Part shown: piece after piece, positions 51,193 through 58,751 of the stretch
How positions within the stretch are numbered: position 1 is the first letter of the stretch
Layout of the letters: each line of letters starts with the position of its first letter
NCBI RefSeq assembly: GCF_013415905.1
Contig: NZ_CP058909.1
Span: 744,001 to 808,000 of the forward strand
Length of the DNA stretch: 64,000 nucleotides
Source: Halosimplex pelagicum
GTDB lineage: Archaea; Halobacteriota; Halobacteria; Halobacteriales; Haloarculaceae
Direction: 5' to 3'
The notes under the pieces: model-generated
Databases searched by the model: none
Seen by the model: only the letters and a program-made list of their open reading frames with translations
Told to the model about the DNA's origin: nothing
Translations under genes and position numbers: made by a program

Positions 51193-52278
51193 ATGCTCAC
51201 CTGCGGCGACTGCGGCCGCGAGTACGCCGACGGCCCCGACGCGCCCTGGCGCTGCGACTGCGGGGGCGCGCTCGACTACGCCGACCGGCCGCTACCCGAC
51301 GCGAGTGCTCCACCCGAACCGCTCGACCGCGACCGCGGTCTCTGGGCGTTCGAACCGTTTCTCGATACCGAACGTGCGGTCACGCTGGGCGAAGGCTGGA
51401 CGCCGGTCGTCGACGCCCCCGAGTGGGACGCGCGGTTCAAGCTCGAATCGATATTTCCGACGGGGAGTTTCAAGGACCGCGGCGCGGCGCTGACGATCTC
51501 GCGGGCGGCCGAGCTGGGCGTCGACCGCGTCCTCGAAGACTCCTCGGGCAACGCCGGTCTCGCGATCGCCACCTACGCCGCCCGCGCGGGCATCGACGCC
51601 GAGATCTACGTCCCAGCCGAGGCCAAACCCGGCAAGCTCCGGGCCATCGAGCGGACGGGCGCCGACGTGACTCGCGTCGAGGGCTCGCGGGGCGACGTGA
51701 CCGACGCCTGCGTCGAGGCGGTCGAGCGCGGCGAGGGCTGGTACGCGAGCCACGCCTGGAACCCCGCCTTCTTCCGCGGGACGGCGACGTTCGCGCTCGA
51801 ACTCGCCGCCCAGCGCGACTGGGACGTGCCGGACGCCGTCGTCACGCCGCTGGGCCACGGCACGCTGTTCCTCGGCGCCTACCGCGGCTTCCGGACGCTC
51901 CGGGCGGCCGGGTGGACCGACGGGATGCCGCGACTGCTCGGGGCCCAGGCCACCGGCGCCGCGCCGGTCGCGGACGAACTACACGGCACGGCGACCGCCG
52001 CTCCGCCGGCCAACACCGCCGCGGACGGCATCCAGATCCGCGATCCCGCCCGGTTCGACCAGATCCTCGACGCTATCGAGGCCACCGACGGCGACGCGGT
52101 CGCGGTCGGTCCGGAAGCCACCGAGCGCGAACACGGGCGCCTCGCTCGGGCGGGCTTCCACGTCGAACCGACCTGCGCGACGGCGACGGCGGCGCTCGCC
52201 GACTATCATGACCGGGGCGTCGTCGGCCCGGACGACGACGTGGTCGTCGCGCTCACGGGGACGGGGCTGAAGGGTTAA
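51193..52278 (+). CDS. Threonine-synthase-like PLP enzyme
   Basis: A 361-residue fold-type II PLP enzyme. A zinc ribbon opens the protein (C4, C7, C21, C23). The cofactor lysine is Lys94 in FPTGSFKDRGAAL, followed by EDSSGNAGLAIATYAA as phosphate-binding region. A TPLGHGTLFLGAYRGF loop replaces the usual GxGGN stretch. ATG 51193 is chosen because it begins the ribbon. It may make threonine from phosphohomoserine, but the altered glycine loop and known haloarchaeal paralogues leave the substrate open (diaminopropionate lyase-like is possible). Confidence 0.85.
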   Translation: MLTCGDCGREYADGPDAPWRCDCGGALDYADRPLPDASAPPEPLDRDRGLWAFEPFLDTERAVTLGEGWTPVVDAPEWDARFKLESIFPTGSFKDRGAALTISRAAELGVDRVLEDSSGNAGLAIATYAARAGIDAEIYVPAEAKPGKLRAIERTGADVTRVEGSRGDVTDACVEAVERGEGWYASHAWNPAFFRGTATFALELAAQRDWDVPDAVVTPLGHGTLFLGAYRGFRTLRAAGWTDGMPRLLGAQATGAAPVADELHGTATAAPPANTAADGIQIRDPARFDQILDAIEATDGDAVAVGPEATEREHGRLARAGFHVEPTCATATAALADYHDRGVVGPDDDVVVALTGTGLKG

Positions 52279-52293
52279 CCCGACCGAACGATT

Positions 52294-52317
52294 TTGTGTC
52301 TGTGTACACAAGCACAA
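52294..52317. promoter_or_regulatory. Nested palindromic operator of vapBC
   Basis: TTGTG-tc-TGTGTACACA-ag-CACAA: a perfect inner 10-bp palindrome inside perfect 5-bp outer arms. It ends 4 bp before the antitoxin ATG and lies between a TATA-like ATTTTG (52291-52296) and the expected start. It is a strong candidate for VapB(C) autorepression. A second palindrome, GGGTTAACCC, lies at 52272-52281. Confidence 0.72.
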
Positions 52318-52320
52318 TCT

Positions 52321-52620
52321 ATGGGGACGAAGACGATCGGGCTCGACGACGAGGCCTACGAGCGACTCAGTGCGGAAAAGCGTGAAGGGGAGAGTTTTAG
52401 CGACGTGGTCAAGCGAGTCACCGAGACGATCCGGACCGACTGGCGGCGGGGGTTCGGGAAGTACGAAGACGCCGACGGCGAGCGGCTGGAGCGGGTGGCC
52501 CGAGAAAGCCGGGAGCGCCGCGGAGCGGGGCTCGCGGGTAGGCAGTCCGAGGTACTCGACGCGCTGGCCGGTGACGAGGGCGACAGCCCGCGACGGGGCG
52601 ACGACGAGGGCGACGCGTGA
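52321..52620 (+). CDS. vapB: VapB family antitoxin
   Basis: A 99-residue protein starting MGTKTIGLDDEAYERLSAEK. The short beta strand plus EGESFSDVVKRVTETIRTDW helix pattern is the haloarchaeal VapB/RHH-type antitoxin domain. The C-terminal acidic, Arg-rich tail (ERVARESRERRGAGLAG onward) wraps the toxin. It overlaps vapC by 4 bp (GTGA). A nested palindrome precedes it. Confidence 0.9.
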   Translation: MGTKTIGLDDEAYERLSAEKREGESFSDVVKRVTETIRTDWRRGFGKYEDADGERLERVARESRERRGAGLAGRQSEVLDALAGDEGDSPRRGDDEGDA

Positions 52621-53021
52621 AGTTACTCGACACGACGTTTCTGGCGCACTACTACCGCGGCGACGATCGCGTCGAGTCGTTCCTCGAAGCTCACGGCGAC
52701 GAGGAGGACCTGGTCACCTCGGCGATCAACGTCGAGGAGATCGCGGTCGGCGTCCACACCGTCGAAGACGATCCGTCGCTGGAGTCGATCCTCGCCGACC
52801 TGGGCTGGCTCACCGTCCTCCCGTTCGGTCCGGACGACGCGTTCGCGGCCGCCGGGATCGAGGCGGAACTCCACGCGGACGATACCGTCGCACAGGACCG
52901 AATCAACGCGCTGGCGGGCGACGTGTTGATCGCCGGTGTCGCCGAGAACCGCGGCGCGACGGTCGTCACCGAGAACGTCGACGACTTCGAGGCGCTCGGG
53001 GTTCCCGTCGAGGCCTACTGA
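52617..53021 (+). CDS. vapC: VapC PIN-domain toxin
   Basis: A 134-residue PIN ribonuclease with GTG start (MKLLDTTFLAHYYRGDDRVE). Acidic residues are present: Asp5, Glu near 43 in SAINVEEIAVGVH, Asp near 100 in LAGDVLIAGVAEN, and the closing TENVDDFEALG. It starts inside vapB and its stop overlaps the next ATG by one base (TGATG), so a Nudix gene is translationally linked to this toxin-antitoxin operon. Expected to cleave tRNA or rRNA. Confidence 0.9.
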   Translation: MKLLDTTFLAHYYRGDDRVESFLEAHGDEEDLVTSAINVEEIAVGVHTVEDDPSLESILADLGWLTVLPFGPDDAFAAAGIEAELHADDTVAQDRINALAGDVLIAGVAENRGATVVTENVDDFEALGVPVEAY

Positions 53022-53617
53022 TGACAAAACGCAAAGCCGACTTCTGCCCGTACTGCGGGACCGCGCTGGAGACGGCGGTCTTCGAGGGGCGGGACCGACG
53101 GTACTGCCCCCACTGCGAGGAGATCGTCTTCCAGAACCCGTTCCCCGGCGCGCACGTAGCCGTCCTCGACAGCGGGGGTCAGAGTCCCTCTGGCAGTGCG
53201 GCGAAGCTGCACGACGGCGACTCCGTGCTCCTGATCGAACGCGCCATCGAGCCCGACCTGGGCGCGTGGGCGGTCCCCGGCGGGATCCTCGAAGTCGACG
53301 AGCCCGCTCGGGTCGGTGCCGCTCGCGAACTCGAGGAGGAGACCGGGCTGGCGGTCGACCCCGACGCGCTCACACTGGTCCGAACCGGTTTCGATATCGA
53401 CGACCCCGACGACGGCTCGTACCTCTCCATCTGTTTCGCGGTCGACCGCGACGAGACGACGGGCACGGTCGACCCCGGACCGGAGTGCGCCGACGCCCGC
53501 TGGTGGCCGGTCGTGGAGTTCTCGGCGACCGACGCCTGGATCCGGTCGGTCGACCGCCGACGGGTCGAGGCCGCCGTCGACCGACTGCGGGACGACTCGG
53601 TGGACTTCGGCGGCTGA
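53021..53617 (+). CDS. Zinc-ribbon Nudix hydrolase
   Basis: A 198-residue protein. An N-terminal zinc ribbon (C9, C12, C29, C32) precedes a Nudix domain with the full box GILEVDEPARVGAARELEEE then TGL (G-x5-E-x7-REUxEExGU). This plan recalls NudC-type NADH/NAD-cap pyrophosphatases and ADP-ribose hydrolases. A short linker near residues 52-65 separates the parts. Its ATG overlaps the vapC stop by one base. That coupling suggests either read-through co-expression or a functional link with RNA turnover by the toxin, which is an inference. Confidence 0.88.
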   Translation: MTKRKADFCPYCGTALETAVFEGRDRRYCPHCEEIVFQNPFPGAHVAVLDSGGQSPSGSAAKLHDGDSVLLIERAIEPDLGAWAVPGGILEVDEPARVGAARELEEETGLAVDPDALTLVRTGFDIDDPDDGSYLSICFAVDRDETTGTVDPGPECADARWWPVVEFSATDAWIRSVDRRRVEAAVDRLRDDSVDFGG

Positions 53618-53842
53618 TCAGCGCCACAGCTCCCGCTCGACGACGGCGTCGGTGTCGACCGACAGTCGCGTCTCGGCGACGCCGTCGTACTCCGGGGCGG
53701 CGGAGTAGCAGATGTATCGTTCGCTGTCGTCGCTCCGGGTCCGGACGACCGCCGGGAGCACGTCCTCCGGTGCAGCCGTCGGTGGCGGCGGCGGGCCGAC
53801 GACGACCCGCCCGTCGGGCGGCTCCGAGTGTTCCTCTCGCAT
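53618..53842 (-). CDS. Small protein of unknown function
   Basis: A 74-residue protein (MREEHSEPPDGRVVVGPPPP onward) with a Pro run, then a beta-like ERYICYSAAPEYDGVAETRL and a basic end. An in-frame ATG at 53869 would add nine residues and lies nearer a TTATAC box (53901-53906 read leftward), so the start is uncertain. The stop abuts the Nudix stop. No family is recognised. Confidence 0.62.
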   Translation of the reverse strand: MREEHSEPPDGRVVVGPPPPPTAAPEDVLPAVVRTRSDDSERYICYSAAPEYDGVAETRLSVDTDAVVERELWR

Positions 53843-54023
53843 GGCCGGGCCTACGCCGTCACCGATCATTGTTACGGGTCAGTTACCCGCGATCAGGGCC
53901 GTATAACCGCGGATTGGACGGTCCCTACCGATCCCGTGCGGTGGGTCATCTCGTGGAGACGACCCTCTCGACCGCCCGCTCCGGACCGACACCGTTTCGG
54001 CGCTGGCCCGCGCCCACTCGCCC

Positions 54024-54440
54024 ATGTCCGGAAGCGTCCACCACACCGGGACGACCGTCGCCGACCTGGATCGGGCCGTCGACTTTTACACCGAGGTCTT
54101 CGACCTGGAAGTCCTCGCGGAGTTCGAATCGTCGGGCGAGAACTTCTCCCGGGGCGTCGGCGTCGAGAACGCCACCGGCCGCTTCGCCCACCTCGACGGC
54201 GACGGCACCCGCGTCGAACTCGTCGAGTACGAGCCCGAGGGCGGCGAGGCGGTCGCCGAGTCCGTCAACGACCGCGGCGCCAAACACCTCGGCTTCGGCG
54301 TCGACGACGTGGAGGCCTTCTACGAGGGGCTGCCCGACGACGTGGAGACGGTCAGCGAACCCCAGACCTCCTCGACCGGCACGACCATCCTCTTTCTCCG
54401 CGACCCCGAGGGCAACCTGATCGAAGTCCTCGACGCGTAG
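54024..54440 (+). CDS. VOC (glyoxalase/dioxygenase superfamily) protein
   Basis: A 138-residue VOC protein. VHHTGTTVADLDRAVDFYTE carries the first metal His, RVELVEYEP the strand with Glu, KHLGFGVDDVEAFYEGL the second His, and FLRDPEGNLIEVLDA the terminal Glu. The metal-ligand set is complete. This is the single-domain fold that dimerises. Substrate (methylmalonyl-CoA, lactoylglutathione or other) is not predictable. Confidence 0.89.
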   Translation: MSGSVHHTGTTVADLDRAVDFYTEVFDLEVLAEFESSGENFSRGVGVENATGRFAHLDGDGTRVELVEYEPEGGEAVAESVNDRGAKHLGFGVDDVEAFYEGLPDDVETVSEPQTSSTGTTILFLRDPEGNLIEVLDA

Positions 54441-54531
54441 GGATTCGACCCGCGCTCGTGCCCCGCTCTCGCTGGCGACCGCGACCCGCGCCGTCGCAAG
54501 AGGTATCCACGAGGGGACCCAGACCACGGGT

Positions 54532-54873
54532 ATGACGTTCGAACCCAACGAGAGCCTCCCGCAGGAGGAGGTCGACGAGCGCGTCGACGAGGCCATCGAG
54601 GCCAACGAAGTGGTACTGTTCATGAAAGGCACGGAGATCATGCCCCAGTGCGGCTACTCCGACCGCGCGCTGACGCTGCTCAAGCAGTACCGCGAGGACG
54701 TGGAAGTCGTCGACACGCTGGAATCGCTCGACGAGTTCCGCGCCGCCCTCGAACGCCACAGCGACCGCGAGACCATCCCCCAGACGTTCGTCGACGGCGA
54801 GTTCGTCGGCGGCAGCGACATCCTCAAGCAGCTCGACGAACGGGGCGACCTCGAACCGAAACTGACCGCCTGA
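54532..54873 (+). CDS. Monothiol (Grx4-type) glutaredoxin
   Basis: A 113-residue protein. VVLFMKGTEIMPQCGYSDRA has the MKG(T)...P-x-CGYS active site with one cysteine (C40), here CGYS in place of CGFS. ETIPQTFVDGEFVGGSDIL is the glutathione and partner-binding region. Monothiol glutaredoxins of this group carry or deliver [2Fe-2S] clusters with BolA proteins, and one BolA is encoded at 42649-42894. Haloarchaea use gamma-glutamylcysteine in place of glutathione, so the natural ligand may differ. It heads a close group with RidA. Confidence 0.9.
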   Translation: MTFEPNESLPQEEVDERVDEAIEANEVVLFMKGTEIMPQCGYSDRALTLLKQYREDVEVVDTLESLDEFRAALERHSDRETIPQTFVDGEFVGGSDILKQLDERGDLEPKLTA

Positions 54874-54933
54874 GCCCGGTTCGGCCCGTCCGGCCGTCAC
54901 GGAGTTTAAGCCCGTCGCGGCCGCCCGTCCGAT

Positions 54934-55311
54934 ATGAAGCGCATCGTCAGCACCGACGCGGCACCCGAGGCAGTGGGCGCGTACAGCCAGGCGACCGAGA
55001 CCGACGATCTGGTCTTCACCGCCGGCCAGATCCCGCTGACCCCCGACGGCGAACTCCTCGACGACGCCGCCATCGACGAACAGACTCAGCAGGCCCTGGA
55101 GAACGTCCGTGCCGTCCTCGCCGAGGCCGGCGCCGAGATGACCGACGTGCTGAAAGTCACCGTCTACCTCGATGACATCGATGACTTCGACGCGATGAAC
55201 GACACCTACGAGACGTTCTTCGACGACGAACCGCCCGCCCGCAGCGCCGTCGGCGTCGAGGAACTCCCCAAGGGCGTCGGCGTCGAGGTCGAGGCCATCG
55301 CGGCGAAGTGA
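54934..55311 (+). CDS. ridA: RidA family enamine/imine deaminase
   Basis: A 125-residue Rid protein: APEAVGAYSQATETDDLVFT, AGQIPLTPDGELL, ALENVRAVLAEAGAEMTDVL, and ARSAVGVEELPKGVGVEVEA with the conserved Arg. The trimeric enzyme hydrolyses reactive enamines and imines made by PLP enzymes such as threonine ammonia-lyase (IlvA, 43086-44297). Its TGA overlaps the next gene's ATG by one base. Confidence 0.93.
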   Translation: MKRIVSTDAAPEAVGAYSQATETDDLVFTAGQIPLTPDGELLDDAAIDEQTQQALENVRAVLAEAGAEMTDVLKVTVYLDDIDDFDAMNDTYETFFDDEPPARSAVGVEELPKGVGVEVEAIAAK

Positions 55312-55598
55312 TGGCCGACGAGGCCGACTCGCCCGGCGACCGCACGACCGGGGGCGACCCGGACTCAGCAGCGACGGCTCCGCGGGAACCGCTGCTCGCC
55401 CCCGCGACGAAGGCGAGCCTGCTGTGGGGTGCCGTCGGCGGGCTGGCCTTCCTCGTCCTGGCCCAGGGCTACGAGCTGCTGGGCGATCTGGGTGTCGGCA
55501 TCGGGCCGAAGGTCGCCGTCGCGCTGGTCGTCGCCGCGGTCACGGCGCTCGCGACGCATCTGGCCCGGGGTCGGCTGCCGGCCGGCGGCGGTCGGTGA
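55311..55598 (+). CDS. Two-span membrane protein
   Basis: A 95-residue protein with an acidic N-terminus (1-30), membrane segments at about 35-55 and 62-82, and a short basic end. Its ATG overlaps the RidA stop by one base, so it is translationally coupled to ridA. No family or function recognised. Confidence 0.75.
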   Translation: MADEADSPGDRTTGGDPDSAATAPREPLLAPATKASLLWGAVGGLAFLVLAQGYELLGDLGVGIGPKVAVALVVAAVTALATHLARGRLPAGGGR

Positions 55599-55663
55599 CC
55601 GGCGGACGACCGCCGACCGAGAACGAAAGCCCTTAACCACCCGACCGCGGTATTTCCACCTGA

Positions 55664-55744
55664 GCCAGGATGGCCGAACGGTAAGGCGCACGCCTGGAAA
55701 GCGTGTTCCCTTTGGGATTCTGGGTTCAAATCCCAGTCCTGGCG
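55664..55744 (+). tRNA. tRNA-Ser (anticodon GGA)
   Basis: Acceptor arms GCCAGGA (55664) and TCCTGGC pair fully. The anticodon stem CACGC/GCGTG encloses CTGGAAA with anticodon GGA. A long variable arm TTCCCTTTGGGAT and the TpsiC arm CTGGG-TTCAAAT-CCCAG complete a class II tRNA. The discriminator base is G (55744), as expected for serine, and no CCA is encoded. No intron is present. A structured repeat starting CCACCTTTTT follows 2 bp after it, and its T run could end transcription. Confidence 0.96.
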
Positions 55745-55746
55745 TA

Positions 55747-55836
55747 CCACCTTTTTCGCGGAGGGGTGGGCAAACCGCGCCCACCCCTCCGCCAAAAACG
55801 TGGGCGAAAAAGGCCGAGCGCGCTCCGCGCGCTCGG
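55747..55836 (+). repeat. Structured intergenic repeat element, copy 2
   Basis: Starts CCACCTTTTTCGC, contains a perfect 11-bp inner stem GGAGGGGTGGG/CCCACCCCTCC, the core AAAAACGTGGGCGAAAAAG (55794-55812) and a perfect 10-bp terminal hairpin CCGAGCGCGC-TCC-GCGCGCTCGG. Left arm and core are identical to copy 1 at 11658-11760. The internal sequences differ but fold the same way, i.e. covariation. It sits 2 bp after tRNA-Ser in the same orientation. Confidence 0.85.
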
Positions 55837-55939
55837 TGGAAACCGCCCTCGCTTCGCTCGCGCGGTACGTTCCCCGCACCGCCCAGCCGCCGCGACCGCA
55901 CTTGACCGCCCAGCCGCCGCCACCGCGCTGCTCCTCGCT

Positions 55940-57130
55940 TTACTCCGCGAACGTCGCGGTCCGCCCGATGTCCAGCCGCAGGAAGACGGGCAGGGTCGCG
56001 GCGGCGACGAGGATCTCCAGGCCGCCGGCGACGAGGAACGCCTCGGGGTAGCCGTAGGCGCTCGCGACGCCGCCGCCGACGACGACGCCGGCCAGGAAGC
56101 CCAGGCTGCCGAAGATGTTGAACCCGGCCATCGCGACGCCGCGCTCGCGCTCGTCGGCCAGGTCGCTCACGAGCGCCATCGTCGCCGGCGACATCAGCGC
56201 CCCGAGGATCCCGACGGCGAGCATCCCGAGGCCGGCGAGTTCGACCGTCGGCGCGCGGCCGACGCCGATGACGACCAGGCCGTAACAGGCGGACCCGGCG
56301 ACGATGGGGGCGGTGCGCCCGACCCTGTCAGAGAGGATGCCCATCGGGTACTGCAGGAGCGCGAACGGCGCGAAAAAGAGGGCGAGCATCAGCCCGGTGG
56401 CGCCGGGGCCGAGTTCGAACGCCGACCGGAAGTACAGCGTGCCGACGAGCGCGAAGAAGCCGGCGGTGAGCCGGTCGAGGAAGCCGAAGGCGTAGGGGAC
56501 GGCGAGCGTCGGCGTCCCGCGGAGGTTCGCGACGGCGCGGGCGATCGAGTCGCGGTCGCCGGCGGGCGCGCGGTCGTCGACCGCCAGCGCGAGGACGGCG
56601 ACGGCCGCCAGCAGCGCACTCGCGAGGTAGAGGGGAACGAACGGGCCGACCTCGTACAGCTGGCCGCCCAGGGGAGCGCCCAGGGCCGTCCCGCCGCCGA
56701 TGGCGGCGCCGGCGGCGGCCATATTCCGGCCGTGACCGCCCTCGAGGTCCATCAGCATCGTCATCGCGAGCGAGAAGGCGCCGATCGTGGCGGCGCCCTG
56801 GGCCGCGCGGACGACGAGGACGCTCTCGAAGGAGAGCGCGGTGAACCCGGGCAAGAGGGCGAGCGCGAGATACCCCGCGCTCCCGCCCAGCGCGCCGGCG
56901 GCGATGAACGGCGTCCGCCGGCCGGCGCGGTCGCTGGCGGCGCCCCAGACGCCGGCGAAGGCGACGAACGCCGCGAACTCCGCCGCGAGGAACCACATGC
57001 TCGCGTCCAGATCCGTCGTCGCGCCGAGCGCGCCGACCAGCCGGTCGACGCCCGGATACAGCAGCACCTGTGCGAGCAGGACGGCGAACACCATCGCCGC
57101 CAGCCACGCCCGGTCCCGCGAGTCCGTCAT
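55940..57130 (-). CDS. MFS transporter
   Basis: A 396-residue major facilitator with twelve predicted helices. GVWGAASDRAGRRTPFIAAG is the loop 2-3 signature, and YPMGILSDRVGRTAPIVAGS its counterpart in the second half. VLVVRAAQGAATIGAFSLAM is helix 4. The sequence is of the drug:H+ antiporter-like group, but no substrate can be predicted. It is a stand-alone leftward gene behind tRNA-Ser. Confidence 0.9.
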   Translation of the reverse strand: MTDSRDRAWLAAMVFAVLLAQVLLYPGVDRLVGALGATTDLDASMWFLAAEFAAFVAFAGVWGAASDRAGRRTPFIAAGALGGSAGYLALALLPGFTALSFESVLVVRAAQGAATIGAFSLAMTMLMDLEGGHGRNMAAAGAAIGGGTALGAPLGGQLYEVGPFVPLYLASALLAAVAVLALAVDDRAPAGDRDSIARAVANLRGTPTLAVPYAFGFLDRLTAGFFALVGTLYFRSAFELGPGATGLMLALFFAPFALLQYPMGILSDRVGRTAPIVAGSACYGLVVIGVGRAPTVELAGLGMLAVGILGALMSPATMALVSDLADERERGVAMAGFNIFGSLGFLAGVVVGGGVASAYGYPEAFLVAGGLEILVAAATLPVFLRLDIGRTATFAE

Positions 57131-57205
57131 CTACCGGGTCTATGGATCCAGCGGGATATCCTACTGTCGGAAGCGCCCCGCTCCAGGGGAGCCGCCGCGC
57201 GCCGC

Positions 57206-57856
57206 TCAGAACGGCGCGCGCGACCCGTCACGGCCCGCCGACCCCGGAACGCCGTCGTCGTCGAACCCCTCTCCGGGAGCCCCGGCATCGCTCCCGTCGT
57301 CGGGTTCGGGCAACTCGCCGGTCTCGACGAGCGTCGTCTCGGCCTCGCGGAGCGCGGCGTTGATCTGGCTCGCGCGCTGGTGCATGGGCGCGACGCGGAC
57401 GCGCACGAGGTCGAACTCGTGGCGGTCGGCCAGGCCGTTCCACGCGCGTAGCGACCCACGCGTGAGCGTGTCGCTCTGCGGGCAGAAGGCGGTCGTCGGC
57501 GTGAACTCCGCACGGAGGACGCGGACTGCGTCGCCCTCGGTTCCGCGGTCCGACTTCTCGGGCGTCGGCAGGTCCTCGACCGCCTCGGGACGCTCGACGG
57601 CGTAGCGATAGCCCGCATCGGTGTGGCGCCGGTCGTTGTTGAGCCGCGCGAGGTTGTAGCCGAAGGTCATGTCGTACACCGCTCGCTCCTCGAACAGCTC
57701 GCGCGCCAGCCGATGCACCGCGAGATGCTCGCGACCGTCGAGCACGTCGTGACCGTCGAGGAAGTCGCCGGGCGCCGGCGCGTGTCCGGGGACGAACTCG
57801 TCGTAGGCGTCGAAGGTGTCGTCGCTCCCGCCGAACGGCGACGGAACGTTGACCAT
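57206..57856 (-). CDS. Haloarchaeal protein of unknown function
   Basis: A 216-residue soluble protein. The middle (HRLARELFEERAVYDMTFGY, NDRRHTDAGYRYAVE, and FCPQSDTLTRGSLRAWNGLA) looks well-ordered and the C-terminal 45 residues are disordered Gly/Asp-rich. Single Cys near residue 125. Haloarchaeal homologues are annotated only as hypothetical as far as I know; the motif FCPQSDTLT may mark the active or binding region. It is the third of three leftward genes here, after tiaS and the DUF2249 protein. Confidence 0.8.
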   Translation of the reverse strand: MVNVPSPFGGSDDTFDAYDEFVPGHAPAPGDFLDGHDVLDGREHLAVHRLARELFEERAVYDMTFGYNLARLNNDRRHTDAGYRYAVERPEAVEDLPTPEKSDRGTEGDAVRVLRAEFTPTTAFCPQSDTLTRGSLRAWNGLADRHEFDLVRVRVAPMHQRASQINAALREAETTLVETGELPEPDDGSDAGAPGEGFDDDGVPGSAGRDGSRAPF

Positions 57857-57933
57857 ACCTCAGTTTGGGCCGCCGTCCGGCTATGCGTCGTCCCGAACCC
57901 GTTCGGGTGCGTTCGGGGGTGCGACGGATGTCG

Positions 57934-58173
57934 CTACTCGGCGCGGCTGATGTAGACGCGGACCTCGTCGTCGGCGACGCGCTCGGTCTCGTGGGCGAAC
58001 CCCCGGTCGTCGAGCACGCCGTACAGCGGCTCGGGCTCGAAACTGTTGACGAGTTCGAGCGTGCCCTCCGCGGGGAGCTCCTCCAGCGCGGCCATGATAT
58101 CGCCGAACGGTTCGCCGTCGATCTCCCGGGCGTCGAGCGTCCGCGTCGAGTCGGTCGGTCCGTCGCTGGCCAT
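57934..58173 (-). CDS. DUF2249 family protein
   Basis: A 79-residue protein with ATG at 58173: RTLDAREIDGEPFGDIMAAL, then TLELVNSFEPEPLYGVLDDR and a final VRVYISRAE strand. LDAR.I.G and VNSFEP.PLY are the DUF2249 (SirA/TusA-like fold) hallmarks. The family has a TusA-like beta-alpha fold without the reactive cysteine. Function unknown, often linked to nitrogen oxide or metal metabolism genes. Confidence 0.88.
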   Translation of the reverse strand: MASDGPTDSTRTLDAREIDGEPFGDIMAALEELPAEGTLELVNSFEPEPLYGVLDDRGFAHETERVADDEVRVYISRAE

Positions 58174-58283
58174 ACCCGTACTTGCGGGGCCGCGGGCGAG
58201 CGCGTTGTGCCGAAGACGTTCGGGCGCCTCCGCCGAACCGGTGCGGCGTGACACTGACGGGGCTGGGACGTGTCGGGTCCCGT

Positions 58284-58697
58284 ATGCAGACGGTCACGGT
58301 CTCGCGACGGGTCGACGCCCCGCCCGAGCAGGTGCGCGCCGCGATGGACGACCTGGAGGCGTTCATGCTCGCCGCGGGGTTCACCGAGGTGACCGTCGAC
58401 GGCGAGGAGATGCATCTGGAGAACCAGGTCGGGCTCGCGACGGTGACGCTCGACCTCCGGATCGTCGAATCGGAGACGGACCTGGCCTACGAACAGGCCG
58501 ACGGCTTCTTCGAGACCATGGACACCGAGTACCGCGTCGAACCCGTCGACGGCGGGTCGGAGGTCACGGCGACCACCGACTTCGAACTGGACGTGGCGCT
58601 CGTCGGGCAGATCCTCGACGCCACCGTCATCAAACGACAGCGCCGCCACGAACTGGAGTCGCAGTTCGACTGGCTGGAATCGGAACTCGCGGGGTAG
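58284..58697 (+). CDS. SRPBCC family protein
   Basis: A 137-residue START/SRPBCC-like protein, MQTVTVSRRVDAPPEQVRAA onward, with the alternating strands HLENQVGLATVTLDLRIVES, TEYRVEPVDGGSEVTATTDF, and a long C-terminal helix (VIKRQRRHELESQFDWLESE). This single-domain form is common in haloarchaea. It probably binds a hydrophobic ligand. It diverges from the DUF2249 gene and converges on tiaS. Confidence 0.85.
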   Translation: MQTVTVSRRVDAPPEQVRAAMDDLEAFMLAAGFTEVTVDGEEMHLENQVGLATVTLDLRIVESETDLAYEQADGFFETMDTEYRVEPVDGGSEVTATTDFELDVALVGQILDATVIKRQRRHELESQFDWLESELAG

Positions 58698-58751
58698 GCC
58701 ACCCGGTCGCCGACACGCCGTGCCGCGGTGTCGGGGTGTCGCGGCTCGGAT

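Noticed and set aside
55745-55842. Integration site with a duplicated tRNA-Ser 3' end
   Set aside because: No second copy of the tRNA 3' end is visible after the element, and no integrase gene is adjacent.
57865-58251. Rightward 128-codon frame opposite the DUF2249 gene
   Set aside because: The leftward frame encodes a clear DUF2249 protein; the opposite frame has no motif and an Arg-rich start.
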